Shown here one piece after another: positions 23,649-33,150 of a DNA stretch of 37,140 bases. Source of the stretch: Euryarchaeota archaeon UBA103 (GTDB lineage Archaea; Thermoplasmatota; Poseidoniia; Poseidoniales; Thalassarchaeaceae); contig DAYH01000011.1 of the NCBI GenBank assembly GCA_002506825.1, positions 1 through 37,140 of the forward strand, written 5' to 3'. Each line of letters begins with the position of its first letter. The stretch's first letter is position 1. The notes under the pieces are model-generated. The model did not search any database. It was not told the origin of the DNA and worked only from the letters and a program-made list of their open reading frames with translations. The position numbers and the translations under genes were made by a program.

Positions 23649-24359
23649 ATGGACGTAGAATACGAATTCAGCCCTGCCTTCACACTGATGACCGCTAACT
23701 TAGGGCCCGGAGAATCACTGAAAGTTGAGCCTGGGGCCATGGTAGCTCAGTCTAGAAGCGTAGATATGAAGACCGGGATGGGTAGCGGTGGTGGCTTAGG
23801 GGGGTTCCTGAAGAGTATGGCCAAATCTGCTTTCGGAGGAGAGTCATTCTGGGTGAATACATACACGGCTGGAGGTGCCGGCGGATGGGTGTCTCTAGCT
23901 CCTTCAGCACCGGGTGACATAAAGGAGTTTGACTTGGCCCCAGGAGAGGAGTTTTTCATTCAAGGAGGATCATTCATGGCATGTACACCAAGCGTGGATA
24001 CTGATACCAAGTTCCAAGGAGCTAAGTCGCTATTCTCGAGAGAGGGTGCCTTCTTCCTGAGGGCATACACACCCAGAGGAACCCCGGGAAAGGTTTTCTA
24101 CACATCATACGGTGCTATCAAGGAGATAGCAGTTGAGCCAAATAACCCAGTAGTAGTGGATAACGGTCACGTTGTAGCCTTCACCTCTGGACTATCATAC
24201 AGACTGTCGAAAGTAGGTGGTTTGGGGTCGGCATTCCTCGGAGGAGAGGGTGCAGTACTGGAATTCAATGGCTCAGGAAAGGTCTACATTCAGTCAAGAA
24301 ATATGGAGAGTCTGGCGACAAGACTGATACCATTCATGCCAACCGCCAGAAGTAACTAA
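23649..24359 (+). CDS. AIM24/TIGR00266-family protein
   Basis: A 236-residue all-beta protein of the TIGR00266 (AIM24) family. Characteristic segments are LGPGESLKVEPGAMVAQS near the start, then a long glycine-rich stretch (MGSGGGLGGFLKSM, about 45-58) and FWVNTYTAGGAGGWVSLAP. FSREGAFFLRAYTPRGTPG and the terminal FNGSGKVYIQSRNMESL follow. The fold is a triplicated beta-roll; the function is unknown although membrane or mitochondrial roles were proposed for eukaryotic homologues. It stands alone between FAH and amidohydrolase genes and appears to have its own promoter. Confidence 0.9.
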   Translation: MDVEYEFSPAFTLMTANLGPGESLKVEPGAMVAQSRSVDMKTGMGSGGGLGGFLKSMAKSAFGGESFWVNTYTAGGAGGWVSLAPSAPGDIKEFDLAPGEEFFIQGGSFMACTPSVDTDTKFQGAKSLFSREGAFFLRAYTPRGTPGKVFYTSYGAIKEIAVEPNNPVVVDNGHVVAFTSGLSYRLSKVGGLGSAFLGGEGAVLEFNGSGKVYIQSRNMESLATRLIPFMPTARSN

Positions 24360-24398
24360 TCATGAGAAACTTGAGGTGCGATATCCTCTGGGAGTAGC

Positions 24399-25655
24399 AT
24401 GGAGTCTGGCGTCCGGAGGATCACTAACACTCGTCTCATTGACCATGATGGAAAGGTCAGAGAAGGTGATTTTCTTCTTCACAAAGATGGCTCATACTCC
24501 CCCAGTACTGGGGATGAGGATGTTCTAGAGACAATAGAAGGAAACGACCTTCTGATTACAAGATCTCTACAGAATTGGCATACTCATCTTCCAATGACCC
24601 TCAACAGGAGCATGGGAGAAGGGCTGCCACTGATGGATTGGTTACAGACTAGTATTTTCCCGAGTGAGAGAAATCTGACTCCGGAGTTGGCCACGGTTGG
24701 CACTAGGGCCTCTGTAGCTGAGATGATTGCTGGTGGGACTACTTTCGCCTGTGATATGTATCACTTCCCGGGTTCGATAGCACCCGTAGTAGCAGAATCA
24801 GGAATTAGGGGCATTATTTGTGGACCTACAACAGATTGGCCACCATCTGAGGATAGTGAGTCAGATAGTGGTAGAGCGCTAAAGGAGCTGGATTCCTTGA
24901 TTCGCTCTGGCCCTCTCGGTTCAGGTAGAGTAGAGATAGGTATCGCTACACATGCTGTTTACACCTGCTCAGAGGAGGTCTTGAGGAAGGCGAGTGAGAT
25001 GTCAAGGGAATTGGGAGCTAGGCTCAGTATCCATACCTCTGAGACTAGGGAGGAAGTAGCTCAGTGTCATGAGAGAACGGGGATGTATCCAATAGAATAT
25101 CTAGATTCAATCGATTATTTCACAGAGGGAACCGTATGTGCGCACTGTGGTTGGGTTACCAAGAAGGAGATGAGGATACTAGCTAAAAACGGTGCACATG
25201 CAGTTCACTGTCCGGTCTCGAATCAGAAATTAGCATGTGGTGGAACTATGTCTTATCCGGCGATGATAGAAGCTGGGGTTGATGTCAGATTAGGAACTGA
25301 TGGTGCTGCCAGCAACAATGGTTTGGATATGCGGGCAGAGGCTAAAGCAGCGAGTATTGTGCAGAAGCATGACCACTGGGACGCTAGTATACTTGATCCC
25401 ATAGAGACATGGCAGGTTGCTACAAAGGACTCTTTGGATTGGGTAACTTGGGATTTATCTGATATCAGGATGAGGCCTAGAGGCAAAGAAGGCAGGAGGA
25501 TACTATCGAATCTGATTTACTCGGGAGCTCGATGTGTAGATGTTTTTGTGGATGGAGCGGCAATTAGAAGAGATAGTAAGACCCTTACTCTAGATGAAGA
25601 TAAAGTGTCACTCGAACTAGAGGATGCGGCTCAGGACTACTATTCCGAGATTTGA
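24399..25655 (+). CDS. Amidohydrolase, SAH/MTA/5'-deoxyadenosine deaminase-like
   Basis: A 418-residue metal-dependent hydrolase of the ATZ/TRZ-SAH deaminase group. Metal ligands are His-x-His in NWHTHLP (about residue 61-63). Further ligands are His in ATHAVYTCS, His in SIHTSETREE and Asp in LGTDGAASNNGLDM. AHCGWVTKKEM and HCPVSNQKLACGG are the usual group motifs. Archaeal members deaminate 5'-deoxyadenosine, S-adenosylhomocysteine or methylthioadenosine, which salvages products of SAM chemistry. GGGAG before ATG 24399 supports the start. The gene is followed by a small membrane protein. Confidence 0.85.
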   Translation: MESGVRRITNTRLIDHDGKVREGDFLLHKDGSYSPSTGDEDVLETIEGNDLLITRSLQNWHTHLPMTLNRSMGEGLPLMDWLQTSIFPSERNLTPELATVGTRASVAEMIAGGTTFACDMYHFPGSIAPVVAESGIRGIICGPTTDWPPSEDSESDSGRALKELDSLIRSGPLGSGRVEIGIATHAVYTCSEEVLRKASEMSRELGARLSIHTSETREEVAQCHERTGMYPIEYLDSIDYFTEGTVCAHCGWVTKKEMRILAKNGAHAVHCPVSNQKLACGGTMSYPAMIEAGVDVRLGTDGAASNNGLDMRAEAKAASIVQKHDHWDASILDPIETWQVATKDSLDWVTWDLSDIRMRPRGKEGRRILSNLIYSGARCVDVFVDGAAIRRDSKTLTLDEDKVSLELEDAAQDYYSEI

Positions 25656-25681
25656 TGAGAGTAAACACTTCTTGAAATGTA

Positions 25682-25996
25682 GTGGCTCGATGTGAGTTTG
25701 TGTCATTACTAGACTATCTCTTAGCACCTAGAGAAGATCATAGAGGTTGGAAAACCCCTAGTGAGGCCTCCAGAATACTTTTTGTGATGGTAGTGGGTTC
25801 TGTTTCTTACTGGGCTTGGCCGGTTACTGAAGGAAATATAGTGATGTGGGCGGGGACTGTCATAATGGTCTCTACAGCTTTGCTCTCTCTGGGTTGGTGG
25901 TTACTCTCACTTGCCGCCAGAAACAGAGTACCCCGGAAATTGACATCCTCTGTGGGAAAGGTTACAAAAAGGCACAGAAAAAATCATTCATCTTAA
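25682..25996 (+). CDS. Small two-helix membrane protein
   Basis: A 104-residue protein with two hydrophobic segments (about residues 33-49 and 54-78) and a strongly basic C-terminus (RNRVPRKL...KRHRKNH). The N-terminal 25 residues are polar. The first codon is a GTG at 25682; GTG at 25700 is also possible and no clear ribosome site separates them. It follows the amidohydrolase by 26 bases on the same strand. I do not recognise a family; a small membrane-anchored accessory protein is all that can be said. Confidence 0.55.
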   Translation: MARCEFVSLLDYLLAPREDHRGWKTPSEASRILFVMVVGSVSYWAWPVTEGNIVMWAGTVIMVSTALLSLGWWLLSLAARNRVPRKLTSSVGKVTKRHRKNHSS

Positions 25997-26011
25997 CATG
26001 GTAATGAGAGG

Positions 26012-28111
26012 TCATGCTGATTCTATTGAGTAATCTAGTGTGATTAACTCAACTAGATACTCGACATCCTCTCCATCATCCGTATGAGTACATCCGATTG
26101 CTCCTCCAGTTTCAACTGTCACACTGATATCAAGTGCATAGGCCCCCAAACCAACACCTCCAGAATCTAGTCCCATAATGATTTGAGATCTTGAAACGTT
26201 ACTAACATTCCCTATCATTGATGAGTTGTACCATTCCACTTCTACCAAATGTGAGGAAGGGGGGCCATCAGAGTTCTGGCCACTTTCTGTAGCATTATTT
26301 TCATTGTGTACCATCGTAGCAGTGATTGTGTCTGGATCTGAGTTGGAAGCTCCCGGCGCATTACAGCCAATTCCAGTACTAGTCTCATCCTCAGAATAAG
26401 TTAGAGTGACTCTGACTCCTACGATATTGAGGTCTTCTGCATCCTCTATCGAGTCTGAGTGCATGTCTATTGCAATTGTCTCTCCATCATTCACGTACTC
26501 GAATCCGTCAGCGAGTTGCTCGCTCCCGAAAGTCGCCTCTACAATCCAATCTCCGGATGGCCCAGATGTTGAATCGACTGAATCTGGCCCAGATATTGCA
26601 TAAGTAGCTTCAATTGCTCCAAATGGAATAATCAAGGCTGCGGCAATGGCCCTTGTCTTTCTGTCATCAGGCCAGTCATATCTGCCGAGAGGCGATAAGT
26701 CGGGAAATCTTATTTTATTCATAATGAAATGTGTTATGAATGCGGCCCCCATTCCTGGAATTGACTCGAATACCTCATCGTTGAATCCCATCAATCTCCA
26801 CACGATAACTCCCGTAAGAGCGGCAACCATCATTGCCATGGTGTGAGTAGTATCAGGCTCATAGTCGGCCCACCTTATTATGAGGATGGGCACGAAGATA
26901 GAACCCAGACCGTACACTGCAAGGACTACGAGAGAGAATACTGAATCTCCCCCCGGGACATAAAGTCCGAATATCGAGATTGCAGTAGCAAAGGCCGCTA
27001 CCGCCAAAGTGACTATCTTTGTCTTCTTATGATCCTGGCTAATCTCAGGCATTATGTCGTCAGTGAATGCGGCTGTGCATGCCAGAACCTGACTATCTGC
27101 AGTGGACATCGTTGCAGCAAATATGGAAGCTAGGATTAATCCAACCCAGAAAGGACCCAGTGTTTCCATTGCAAGCATTGGTAAACCTAGCTCTGGATCG
27201 AATTCCGTTCCTGTGAAGACTACTCTACTAGCCAGACCAATAATGACCATGATTAGGAGGAATGGGGTCTGCCACGCAAAGAACCACCACATTGCTGTCT
27301 TCCTGTCTTTGTCAGTACCTAGTGTCATTACACGACTGACAACCTGCGGTTGACCTGCCACGCTAAGGCCTCCCAAGAAGAATGCGAAAGCCCAGAGGGT
27401 CACTCCGAATCCCAAATCGGCTGGAACGATACTGGTCAGATTGGCATTCTGTTCCTTTAGGCCTGTGTGTAGTCCATCAAAACCACCGACCTCCCCCATA
27501 GCTACCCAACATAATAGTGAAGACCCGACTATCATTACGCTTGACTGGGCGGCATCGGTCCAAATCGAGGCTCTTATTCCACCAGCGTAGCAGTAGGCGA
27601 CGACCAAGACAAATCCGATTAGTATTCCAACAACCTCGGACCATCCTAGCATTACATACAGTGCCTTGCCGCCACTAGTTAACTGAGCCGCGGCATATAC
27701 TGAAAGGAACAAAATCGAAAGCACGGCAGCTAGCTTTGCCTCTGGAGAACCGGTTGCTTCAGACACCAGAGAAGATAGTGATCTCAGACCTCTCTCATTT
27801 GCAGATTGCTGTATGAATTTGTACAGCCATAGCCATGCCAAAATCTGACCTACCATAGACCCAAAGGCTATCCAAACAATGGAGTATCCCATAGTGAATG
27901 TGAATCCGATAAATCCGATGAACATGTAACCGGAATTCCATGTACTTACTGCAGAGAGCGCGGCAAGTGCTGGATGCATTCCCCTTCCAGCAACGAGATA
28001 GTCATCGGTGGTGTCCTCTTTTACAAGCATGCTGGCCAATCCGATTCCGGCGAATGCAGTCATGAATAGCAGGAATGAGCCAATGAGAACTAAGTCCACG
28101 GTATGATGCAT
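26012..28111 (-). CDS. Sodium:solute symporter (SSS/PutP-like) with extra C-terminal domain
   Basis: A 699-residue Na+/solute symporter. About thirteen helices cover residues 1-490, with the SSS motifs DDYLVAGRGMHP, LSAVSTWNSGYMFIG and AYCYAGGIRASIWTDAAQSSVM, plus ASIFAATMSTADSQVL, close to PutP. A proline or related amino-acid substrate is a guess from this likeness. Beyond the last helix (around 490-505) lies an additional part of about 190 residues. It is rich in Thr, Ser, Asp and Asn with predicted strands (DSIEDAEDLNIVGVRVTLTY, LVEVEWYNSSM), facing outside. ATG at 28111 is chosen over TTG codons upstream. A TATA-like box at 28137-28145 suits a leaderless transcript. Confidence 0.87.
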   Translation of the reverse strand: MHHTVDLVLIGSFLLFMTAFAGIGLASMLVKEDTTDDYLVAGRGMHPALAALSAVSTWNSGYMFIGFIGFTFTMGYSIVWIAFGSMVGQILAWLWLYKFIQQSANERGLRSLSSLVSEATGSPEAKLAAVLSILFLSVYAAAQLTSGGKALYVMLGWSEVVGILIGFVLVVAYCYAGGIRASIWTDAAQSSVMIVGSSLLCWVAMGEVGGFDGLHTGLKEQNANLTSIVPADLGFGVTLWAFAFFLGGLSVAGQPQVVSRVMTLGTDKDRKTAMWWFFAWQTPFLLIMVIIGLASRVVFTGTEFDPELGLPMLAMETLGPFWVGLILASIFAATMSTADSQVLACTAAFTDDIMPEISQDHKKTKIVTLAVAAFATAISIFGLYVPGGDSVFSLVVLAVYGLGSIFVPILIIRWADYEPDTTHTMAMMVAALTGVIVWRLMGFNDEVFESIPGMGAAFITHFIMNKIRFPDLSPLGRYDWPDDRKTRAIAAALIIPFGAIEATYAISGPDSVDSTSGPSGDWIVEATFGSEQLADGFEYVNDGETIAIDMHSDSIEDAEDLNIVGVRVTLTYSEDETSTGIGCNAPGASNSDPDTITATMVHNENNATESGQNSDGPPSSHLVEVEWYNSSMIGNVSNVSRSQIIMGLDSGGVGLGAYALDISVTVETGGAIGCTHTDDGEDVEYLVELITLDYSIESA

Positions 28112-28136
28112 GGGGGGCTTGACTATCAACAATGGG

Positions 28137-28145
28137 ATTACATAA
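28137..28145 (-). promoter_or_regulatory. Candidate TATA box of the symporter gene
   Basis: On the minus strand TTATGTAAT is centred about 30 bases before ATG 28111. No Shine-Dalgarno sequence precedes that ATG. The remaining AT-rich 28146-28232 shows no gene. Confidence 0.45.
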
Positions 28146-28232
28146 CTCCCAAAAAGGAAGTTGAAGGGTCATTTAGCGAACACCGATTAGAGAGATTATC
28201 TCGATAGTTAATATTCTTAATCAAGTAATTAT

Positions 28233-29942
28233 CTACAATCTTCTTCTCAGTCTCTCCATTGCTGAGTCTGCTTCGCCTAAGGACTTCAGACATGACTGAA
28301 CATTTCCTCCCTTCAGCATCTTCTCAGCATTGGATATCGCTCTGAGAGATGATGATCTGTCAGAATCCTCAATTCCAATACCCTTGGAGTCAAGTTTCCT
28401 ACTCAATGAAGACCATTCTGAGTTTACGAAATCAATTAGCTCGTTGGCATCAGAAACCTCAGCCTCGAAGGACTGGAGATCGGTGGTTAGTGATTGTAAT
28501 TCTGATGAGGCCTTTGACCATTCAGAAGATTCTGACAGGCGCGCCACAAGGTCAAGTCTATCCATCCAATCTCCAGAATTAGGGAACCTTGCTTCAATCT
28601 TATTTCTTTGCCTAAGTGCCCTAGTAACCTCATTAGATGATTCTGAAATATCTCTTATATCTCTAATGATGCTATCAGAGATTCCCTTTGAAAGTGAGTA
28701 GTTACCCTCATCATATGCTTTTCTTGAGTCTAAAAACATCTCCATATGGTTTGTAAGAACTTCAGTTTCTAAGGATTTAATAGACTTTTCAGCTTCATCC
28801 ATGGCCTTTGAGGAGTCATGTTGCAAACCTACTAGACTCTCTATGTGATTAGGGATATTCAAGGCCATATTTTTTGCCGCGACAGGATCTTCTGCATCAA
28901 GAGATTCCTTGGCAGAATCCAAAATACTCCTGATATTATCAGAGGAGTGTCCTTCAAGATTGGATAGTAATCCCTCTGCTTCCGAAATAGCATCGACGGC
29001 TTCTTGCCAGTGTTCGATGACCACAGATGCCCTTTTCTTAGCCGTCCTGAAAAGTATCTCAGCCTCTCTCAATGACCCTAGTTCAGATTCCCTTACTCCC
29101 ATTTCATACGCTTTCCTAGGTGACTTTACCATCTTGGAAATACTCTCGGCAGAGACTACAGATGATAGTGAGTCATCCTGTATATCTCCGAGATCCTGAG
29201 ATATGGCGATTATGCGTCTCGCCTCGCTCTCAGCCTCCTCGACCATCAACAGTCCCTTGTGAGGGTCTTTCCATCCTATTTCTCTAGCATTGGTCAGGAT
29301 AGAGTGGGCTTGTTCTAATCCAGAATTATTTGATCTGAGTGTTATCATTAGGTCTTCTGCCTTCTCCAAATTACTGGAGAATTGCTTTCTAGTGTCATGC
29401 ATTTCATCCTTGGAAAGTAAGTCCGGAAGTAAAGTATATGAAATTGAAATACCCACTAATATCCAAATTTCGGTATTCGAGCCTAGTGTCACCATTGTCG
29501 CAATAGCCAATGCTAGAGCCACTAGACTTGTTGTCCCCCTGAGTCTCTTAGCTGCGAGAGAGTGATCGAAAATAGATTGTGTCACACTCCATAAATAAAC
29601 TGCTAGAATGAGCATCAGTATAGATGATATCTTCTCATCGTTGGATGAATATTCTGATCCGGCGACTACGATTAAGCTAGGCCATACTACATTCGAGATG
29701 GAACCAATTCTAGATTTCTGTACTGGACCAAAATCGATTAAATCAGATAGTAGTATGGCTGATGCGAAAAGCAAGAAGACATGACTTGACCTGGATAGTA
29801 AATCAACCTCTCCATTTACTGCTGGCCACAGCCACCAAGCCCCGCCTAGTATTATCGTCAGGAGTCCTAGTAAAGCGATTTTCTCTACTCTCATTTTATG
29901 CTCGTTGACGACCCTTGTTGGGTAGTCAGGGAGCAGGACCAT
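28233..29942 (-). CDS. Membrane-anchored coiled-coil protein, unknown function
   Basis: A 569-residue protein. Residues 1-170 hold about five hydrophobic helices (for example IALLGLLTIILGGAWWLWP and LVALALAIATMVTL). From about 190 onward the sequence is a continuous run of charged, Ser/Glu/Leu-rich helices without Pro-rich breaks. In those helices repeats such as EAESEARR, AEGLLSNL and AIS-AEKMLKGG recur. This resembles TPR-less helical repeat or coiled-coil sensors, but no named domain is clear. ATG at 29942 and ATG at 29894 are both possible; neither has a clear ribosome site. It follows the surface-protein gene by 52 bases on the same strand. Confidence 0.7.
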   Translation of the reverse strand: MVLLPDYPTRVVNEHKMRVEKIALLGLLTIILGGAWWLWPAVNGEVDLLSRSSHVFLLFASAILLSDLIDFGPVQKSRIGSISNVVWPSLIVVAGSEYSSNDEKISSILMLILAVYLWSVTQSIFDHSLAAKRLRGTTSLVALALAIATMVTLGSNTEIWILVGISISYTLLPDLLSKDEMHDTRKQFSSNLEKAEDLMITLRSNNSGLEQAHSILTNAREIGWKDPHKGLLMVEEAESEARRIIAISQDLGDIQDDSLSSVVSAESISKMVKSPRKAYEMGVRESELGSLREAEILFRTAKKRASVVIEHWQEAVDAISEAEGLLSNLEGHSSDNIRSILDSAKESLDAEDPVAAKNMALNIPNHIESLVGLQHDSSKAMDEAEKSIKSLETEVLTNHMEMFLDSRKAYDEGNYSLSKGISDSIIRDIRDISESSNEVTRALRQRNKIEARFPNSGDWMDRLDLVARLSESSEWSKASSELQSLTTDLQSFEAEVSDANELIDFVNSEWSSLSRKLDSKGIGIEDSDRSSSLRAISNAEKMLKGGNVQSCLKSLGEADSAMERLRRRL

Positions 29943-29994
29943 GTATCTGTGGCGGCATCATCTCTCATGAGCTTCACTGATTGATGATTATCGC

Positions 29995-32145
29995 CTAAGG
30001 TCTCATTGATTCCTTTCCCCACAGGCGATTTACAAGAAAGCTGATGCCGAGTAGTACTGAAAGAACGACAAAGAATGATTGGATTTGGTAATCTGAGCCA
30101 TTATCATCTTGCTCTAAAACGATTATTGTTTCATAGAGATTCAAAGTTCCATATTCTCCATCTTCAGTACCTATCCACTCGATTCTGATATCCAAGGGGC
30201 CTGCCTCTAGGAGTTGGATATCAAGATCTAAATCGAAGTATCCCGAAGAAGAAGATGTTGTTCCTGGCATCATAACATAGGCTGAGCAGATTTCATCGTA
30301 GCACATTCTGGCTGAGCCGACTGATGATTGTAAATTGTTAATGGAAGTTTGGAAATTTATTGTATTTCCAACTATCTGGTCCCCTGAAACTTCGATTTGA
30401 GTTATTTCTAGATTGAAACCCTCTTTCGGTTCAATGGAGAATTGGAATGATATATCTCCTAGATTACCAACAGAATCAGTAGCTCTAATATTCACGAAAT
30501 AAATTCCTATTTCTAGGTTTGACAGCTCAATTTTCTCTGCCTCTGACCATGAAATATTAGTATATTCCTGAATACCATTAATGGATACTGCCCATAGGGT
30601 ATTAGATATACTATCCAGATCATCAAAAGATTCGGTTAGTATCAGAGTGACTGTATCTCCCTCATGTGCGGGATTTGAAGGGCTTACTCTGGTGGAGTTT
30701 GCATCAAGAGAGGGGATTATGACTGGTCCGGCGGAGTCCTCGACAACAATATCCCATGTTCTTTTGATAGTATTTCCTGCTTCATCAGTAACATTCAACA
30801 GAAGCTCCCAGTGGCTTTTTTCTCTATCTTGATGCCTATCCTCTACTGGCAGATGCATACCATTTACTTGATCTCCTTGGTTGAATGTAGCTGAGAAATA
30901 TAGCTCATCATTGGAGAAATGCCTCCAACCCTGAGACTTATTCGATACCACTTGTACAGAGACTGGTAGATTTGAGTTATCGGAAGTCAAAACATCAACA
31001 AAAAGTTCGCTATCAGATCTGATTAACATACTGGATTCAGATTCATCGCGCTGAATCTCAATTCCCTCGGATGTTATTTCTGTGAATCTGATATCGTAGC
31101 TTGGATTCTCTCCATCGATGATAATATTCTCATACCATGAAGAGGATATTCCGAATGAGTCAATGCAAGTGAGCTCTGCACTGAGAACATCTCCAGTAAG
31201 GTAGCCGTACTCCCTAGGATCTATGGATACAACAGTTACTTCATCAGAGTCATATTGTCCTGCTGAGCTGTTGACTAGTGTCCCGTTATTGGAAAGCTTC
31301 CATTCGTATGAGGGAGTCTCCAAAATACTATCTTCACATTCTGAGAAGAAAGATACGGTACGATTCAGAGGAGTCGAGATCGATGACCCGCCCGTCCTAC
31401 TGACAGTCACTGATGGTGGGGAGTTCTCTCCAATGGCTATTCTGATTGTCGAGTAAACGGGAGATTCTGACCTTTGGACAGTGAAATTATTTGGTTCACC
31501 TGAGATTATATCCTGCATTGCACTGAATCTTAATTCCCAGGGCTCTTGTAGTGAGACAACTAGGGGAATTTCCTCAATTATAGATCCTGTTCTGGGCAGG
31601 TCGAGGAGCCTCGTTGTCCTCAAGTCGCTGATAGCTTGTAAATCCACAGACTCCGCCCATCCCCAGGTTCCGATGTCCTCCCCCTCGACTGAGCCTACAG
31701 ATGGAGGTGTGACAGTCACTGTGACTGAGTCTAAGATAGATAATTGGGTATAGTCGAATATACAACAGCCGGCCACTTCAGAATTTGACCATGACCTCGC
31801 ATTTACTACGAGCTGTGTGAAGTCAGATACCTCGGATTCAGTAATATTTCCATCGGCATCACCTAGATAATTATCTATCTGGGACCTGATTCCTATTGAC
31901 TGATTAGGCAGCAAATCAGTACCGTAGTCCTCGGGAATCGAAATTTCTAAACCCCATGTAGCGTTAATTTGTGAGCCTGTAGTTAAATTTCCCATAAATG
32001 AGAGATTTGCGTGACCTGTAATCTGATTCTGATCTATTGAGATGTTATCTTTGTTATTTGAATCGGCGAAAGTTAGAGGCGATATTGTAACTATCATCAT
32101 CATAGAGAAGACGAAAATTACTTTGTTTGCAGACATTCTGATCAT
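29995..32145 (-). CDS. Large anchored surface protein
   Basis: A 716-residue protein with an N-terminal signal peptide (about 8-27, KVIFVFSMMMIVTISPLTFA) and one C-terminal helix (about 688-706) followed by a short basic end, so it is anchored in the membrane with the bulk outside. The body is Ser/Thr/Asn/Asp-rich and appears to consist of several Ig-like or cadherin-like beta domains (DEAGNTIKRTWDIVVEDSAGP; FVNIRATDSVGNLGDISFQF). Many N-x-S/T sites suit archaeal N-glycosylation. The ATG at 32145 overlaps the TGA of the GHMP-kinase gene (ATGA), so the two are coupled. ATG at 32136 is the alternative. Ligand unknown. Confidence 0.8.
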   Translation of the reverse strand: MIRMSANKVIFVFSMMMIVTISPLTFADSNNKDNISIDQNQITGHANLSFMGNLTTGSQINATWGLEISIPEDYGTDLLPNQSIGIRSQIDNYLGDADGNITESEVSDFTQLVVNARSWSNSEVAGCCIFDYTQLSILDSVTVTVTPPSVGSVEGEDIGTWGWAESVDLQAISDLRTTRLLDLPRTGSIIEEIPLVVSLQEPWELRFSAMQDIISGEPNNFTVQRSESPVYSTIRIAIGENSPPSVTVSRTGGSSISTPLNRTVSFFSECEDSILETPSYEWKLSNNGTLVNSSAGQYDSDEVTVVSIDPREYGYLTGDVLSAELTCIDSFGISSSWYENIIIDGENPSYDIRFTEITSEGIEIQRDESESSMLIRSDSELFVDVLTSDNSNLPVSVQVVSNKSQGWRHFSNDELYFSATFNQGDQVNGMHLPVEDRHQDREKSHWELLLNVTDEAGNTIKRTWDIVVEDSAGPVIIPSLDANSTRVSPSNPAHEGDTVTLILTESFDDLDSISNTLWAVSINGIQEYTNISWSEAEKIELSNLEIGIYFVNIRATDSVGNLGDISFQFSIEPKEGFNLEITQIEVSGDQIVGNTINFQTSINNLQSSVGSARMCYDEICSAYVMMPGTTSSSSGYFDLDLDIQLLEAGPLDIRIEWIGTEDGEYGTLNLYETIIVLEQDDNGSDYQIQSFFVVLSVLLGISFLVNRLWGKESMRP

Positions 32146-33110
32146 CCTTCAAAGATAATTGTTGACCCTTTATGGTCCATTCCTAATGGAATTAGTCTAT
32201 TTTTACCCTCTAGTTTTTCCAGTCTTTTCCTAAGAGATGATTCTCCATGAACGAGGAAGAATCCCCCTCCTCCTGCCCCGAGTAGCTTAGCACCAGATGC
32301 CCCTAGCGACATTATCTCATCATGCAGAGAGTCAATCTCACTACCAGAGACAGCGGCTGAAATGCCTCTCTTCTCCTTCCATGCATCCCCCAGTAAAACA
32401 CCTAGTTCAGATAGTTTACAAGAATTGAGATATTCTTCTGCAATATCTGCCTGATTTCTGATTTCCCTAAGTCTGTTTAACTTATCATCTGGATCATCTG
32501 GAGCTTCCTTGAGAACTTCGGACGCGCTTCTGGATAGGCCTGTAAAAACCAGAGTGAACTCCTCTCTAATTTTAGATTCGCAATTGACTGGAATCGGATC
32601 CACGGAAACTCCGTTAGAATCAAAGGAAATAGAATTGACACCTCCAAACGCCGCCGCATACTGGTCTTGTCTTCCTATAGGCTGATTGAGTACTTCTATC
32701 TCTATCGAACATGCCTCTTCGGCCAGTTGATGAGGAGAGGCATCATGGCCTGCAAATTTGTGTAAGGCATTCAATAGACCGACCGTCACAGTTGACGAAG
32801 AGCCCAATCCAGTACCCCTAGAAGGTATGTCTGCGATAGTTGTAATCTCGACTCCGGATGTCACTCCAGTTACTCTCATAGCCTCCCTAACTAGCTCATG
32901 TTTTAGATCCTCGAAATTATCCACTAACTCCAGAGATGAGTATGATACTCTGACCCTATCATCGAATCTCTTGTTCACCAACACATGGATGTACTTGTCA
33001 ATAGCCAGAGACACGACCTTTCCACCATTCTCCTTTGTATGAGAGAACCAATCGATATCCGTACCTCCACCGCAGAAGGAGGCCCTGAGCGGTGTTCGGC
33101 TGATTATCAT
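32142..33110 (-). CDS. GHMP-family kinase, heptose-7-phosphate kinase (HddA)-like
   Basis: A 322-residue GHMP kinase. The opening MIISRTPLRASFCGGGTD matches HddA (D-glycero-D-manno-heptose 7-phosphate kinase) and related sugar kinases. The ATP loop is RGTGLGSSSTVTVG (around residue 98-111). QPIGRQDQYAAAFGG holds the conserved substrate-side residues, and the closing GAKLLGAGGGGFF is GHMP motif 3. Heptose activation for surface glycans is the likely role, given the coupled surface protein downstream. A fucokinase or other sugar kinase is possible. GTG at 33131 is in frame upstream; ATG at 33110 fits the family N-terminus. It is divergent from pyrB. Confidence 0.8.
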   Translation of the reverse strand: MIISRTPLRASFCGGGTDIDWFSHTKENGGKVVSLAIDKYIHVLVNKRFDDRVRVSYSSLELVDNFEDLKHELVREAMRVTGVTSGVEITTIADIPSRGTGLGSSSTVTVGLLNALHKFAGHDASPHQLAEEACSIEIEVLNQPIGRQDQYAAAFGGVNSISFDSNGVSVDPIPVNCESKIREEFTLVFTGLSRSASEVLKEAPDDPDDKLNRLREIRNQADIAEEYLNSCKLSELGVLLGDAWKEKRGISAAVSGSEIDSLHDEIMSLGASGAKLLGAGGGGFFLVHGESSLRKRLEKLEGKNRLIPLGMDHKGSTIIFEG

Positions 33111-33150
33111 CGACCTTGTGGGGCCGTACACTACACATCAAGACGACGGT

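Noticed and set aside
28330..28701. 123-codon Ser-rich plus-strand frame opposite the coiled-coil membrane protein
   Set aside because: Antisense image of a Ser/Glu/Leu-rich helical gene; no start signals.
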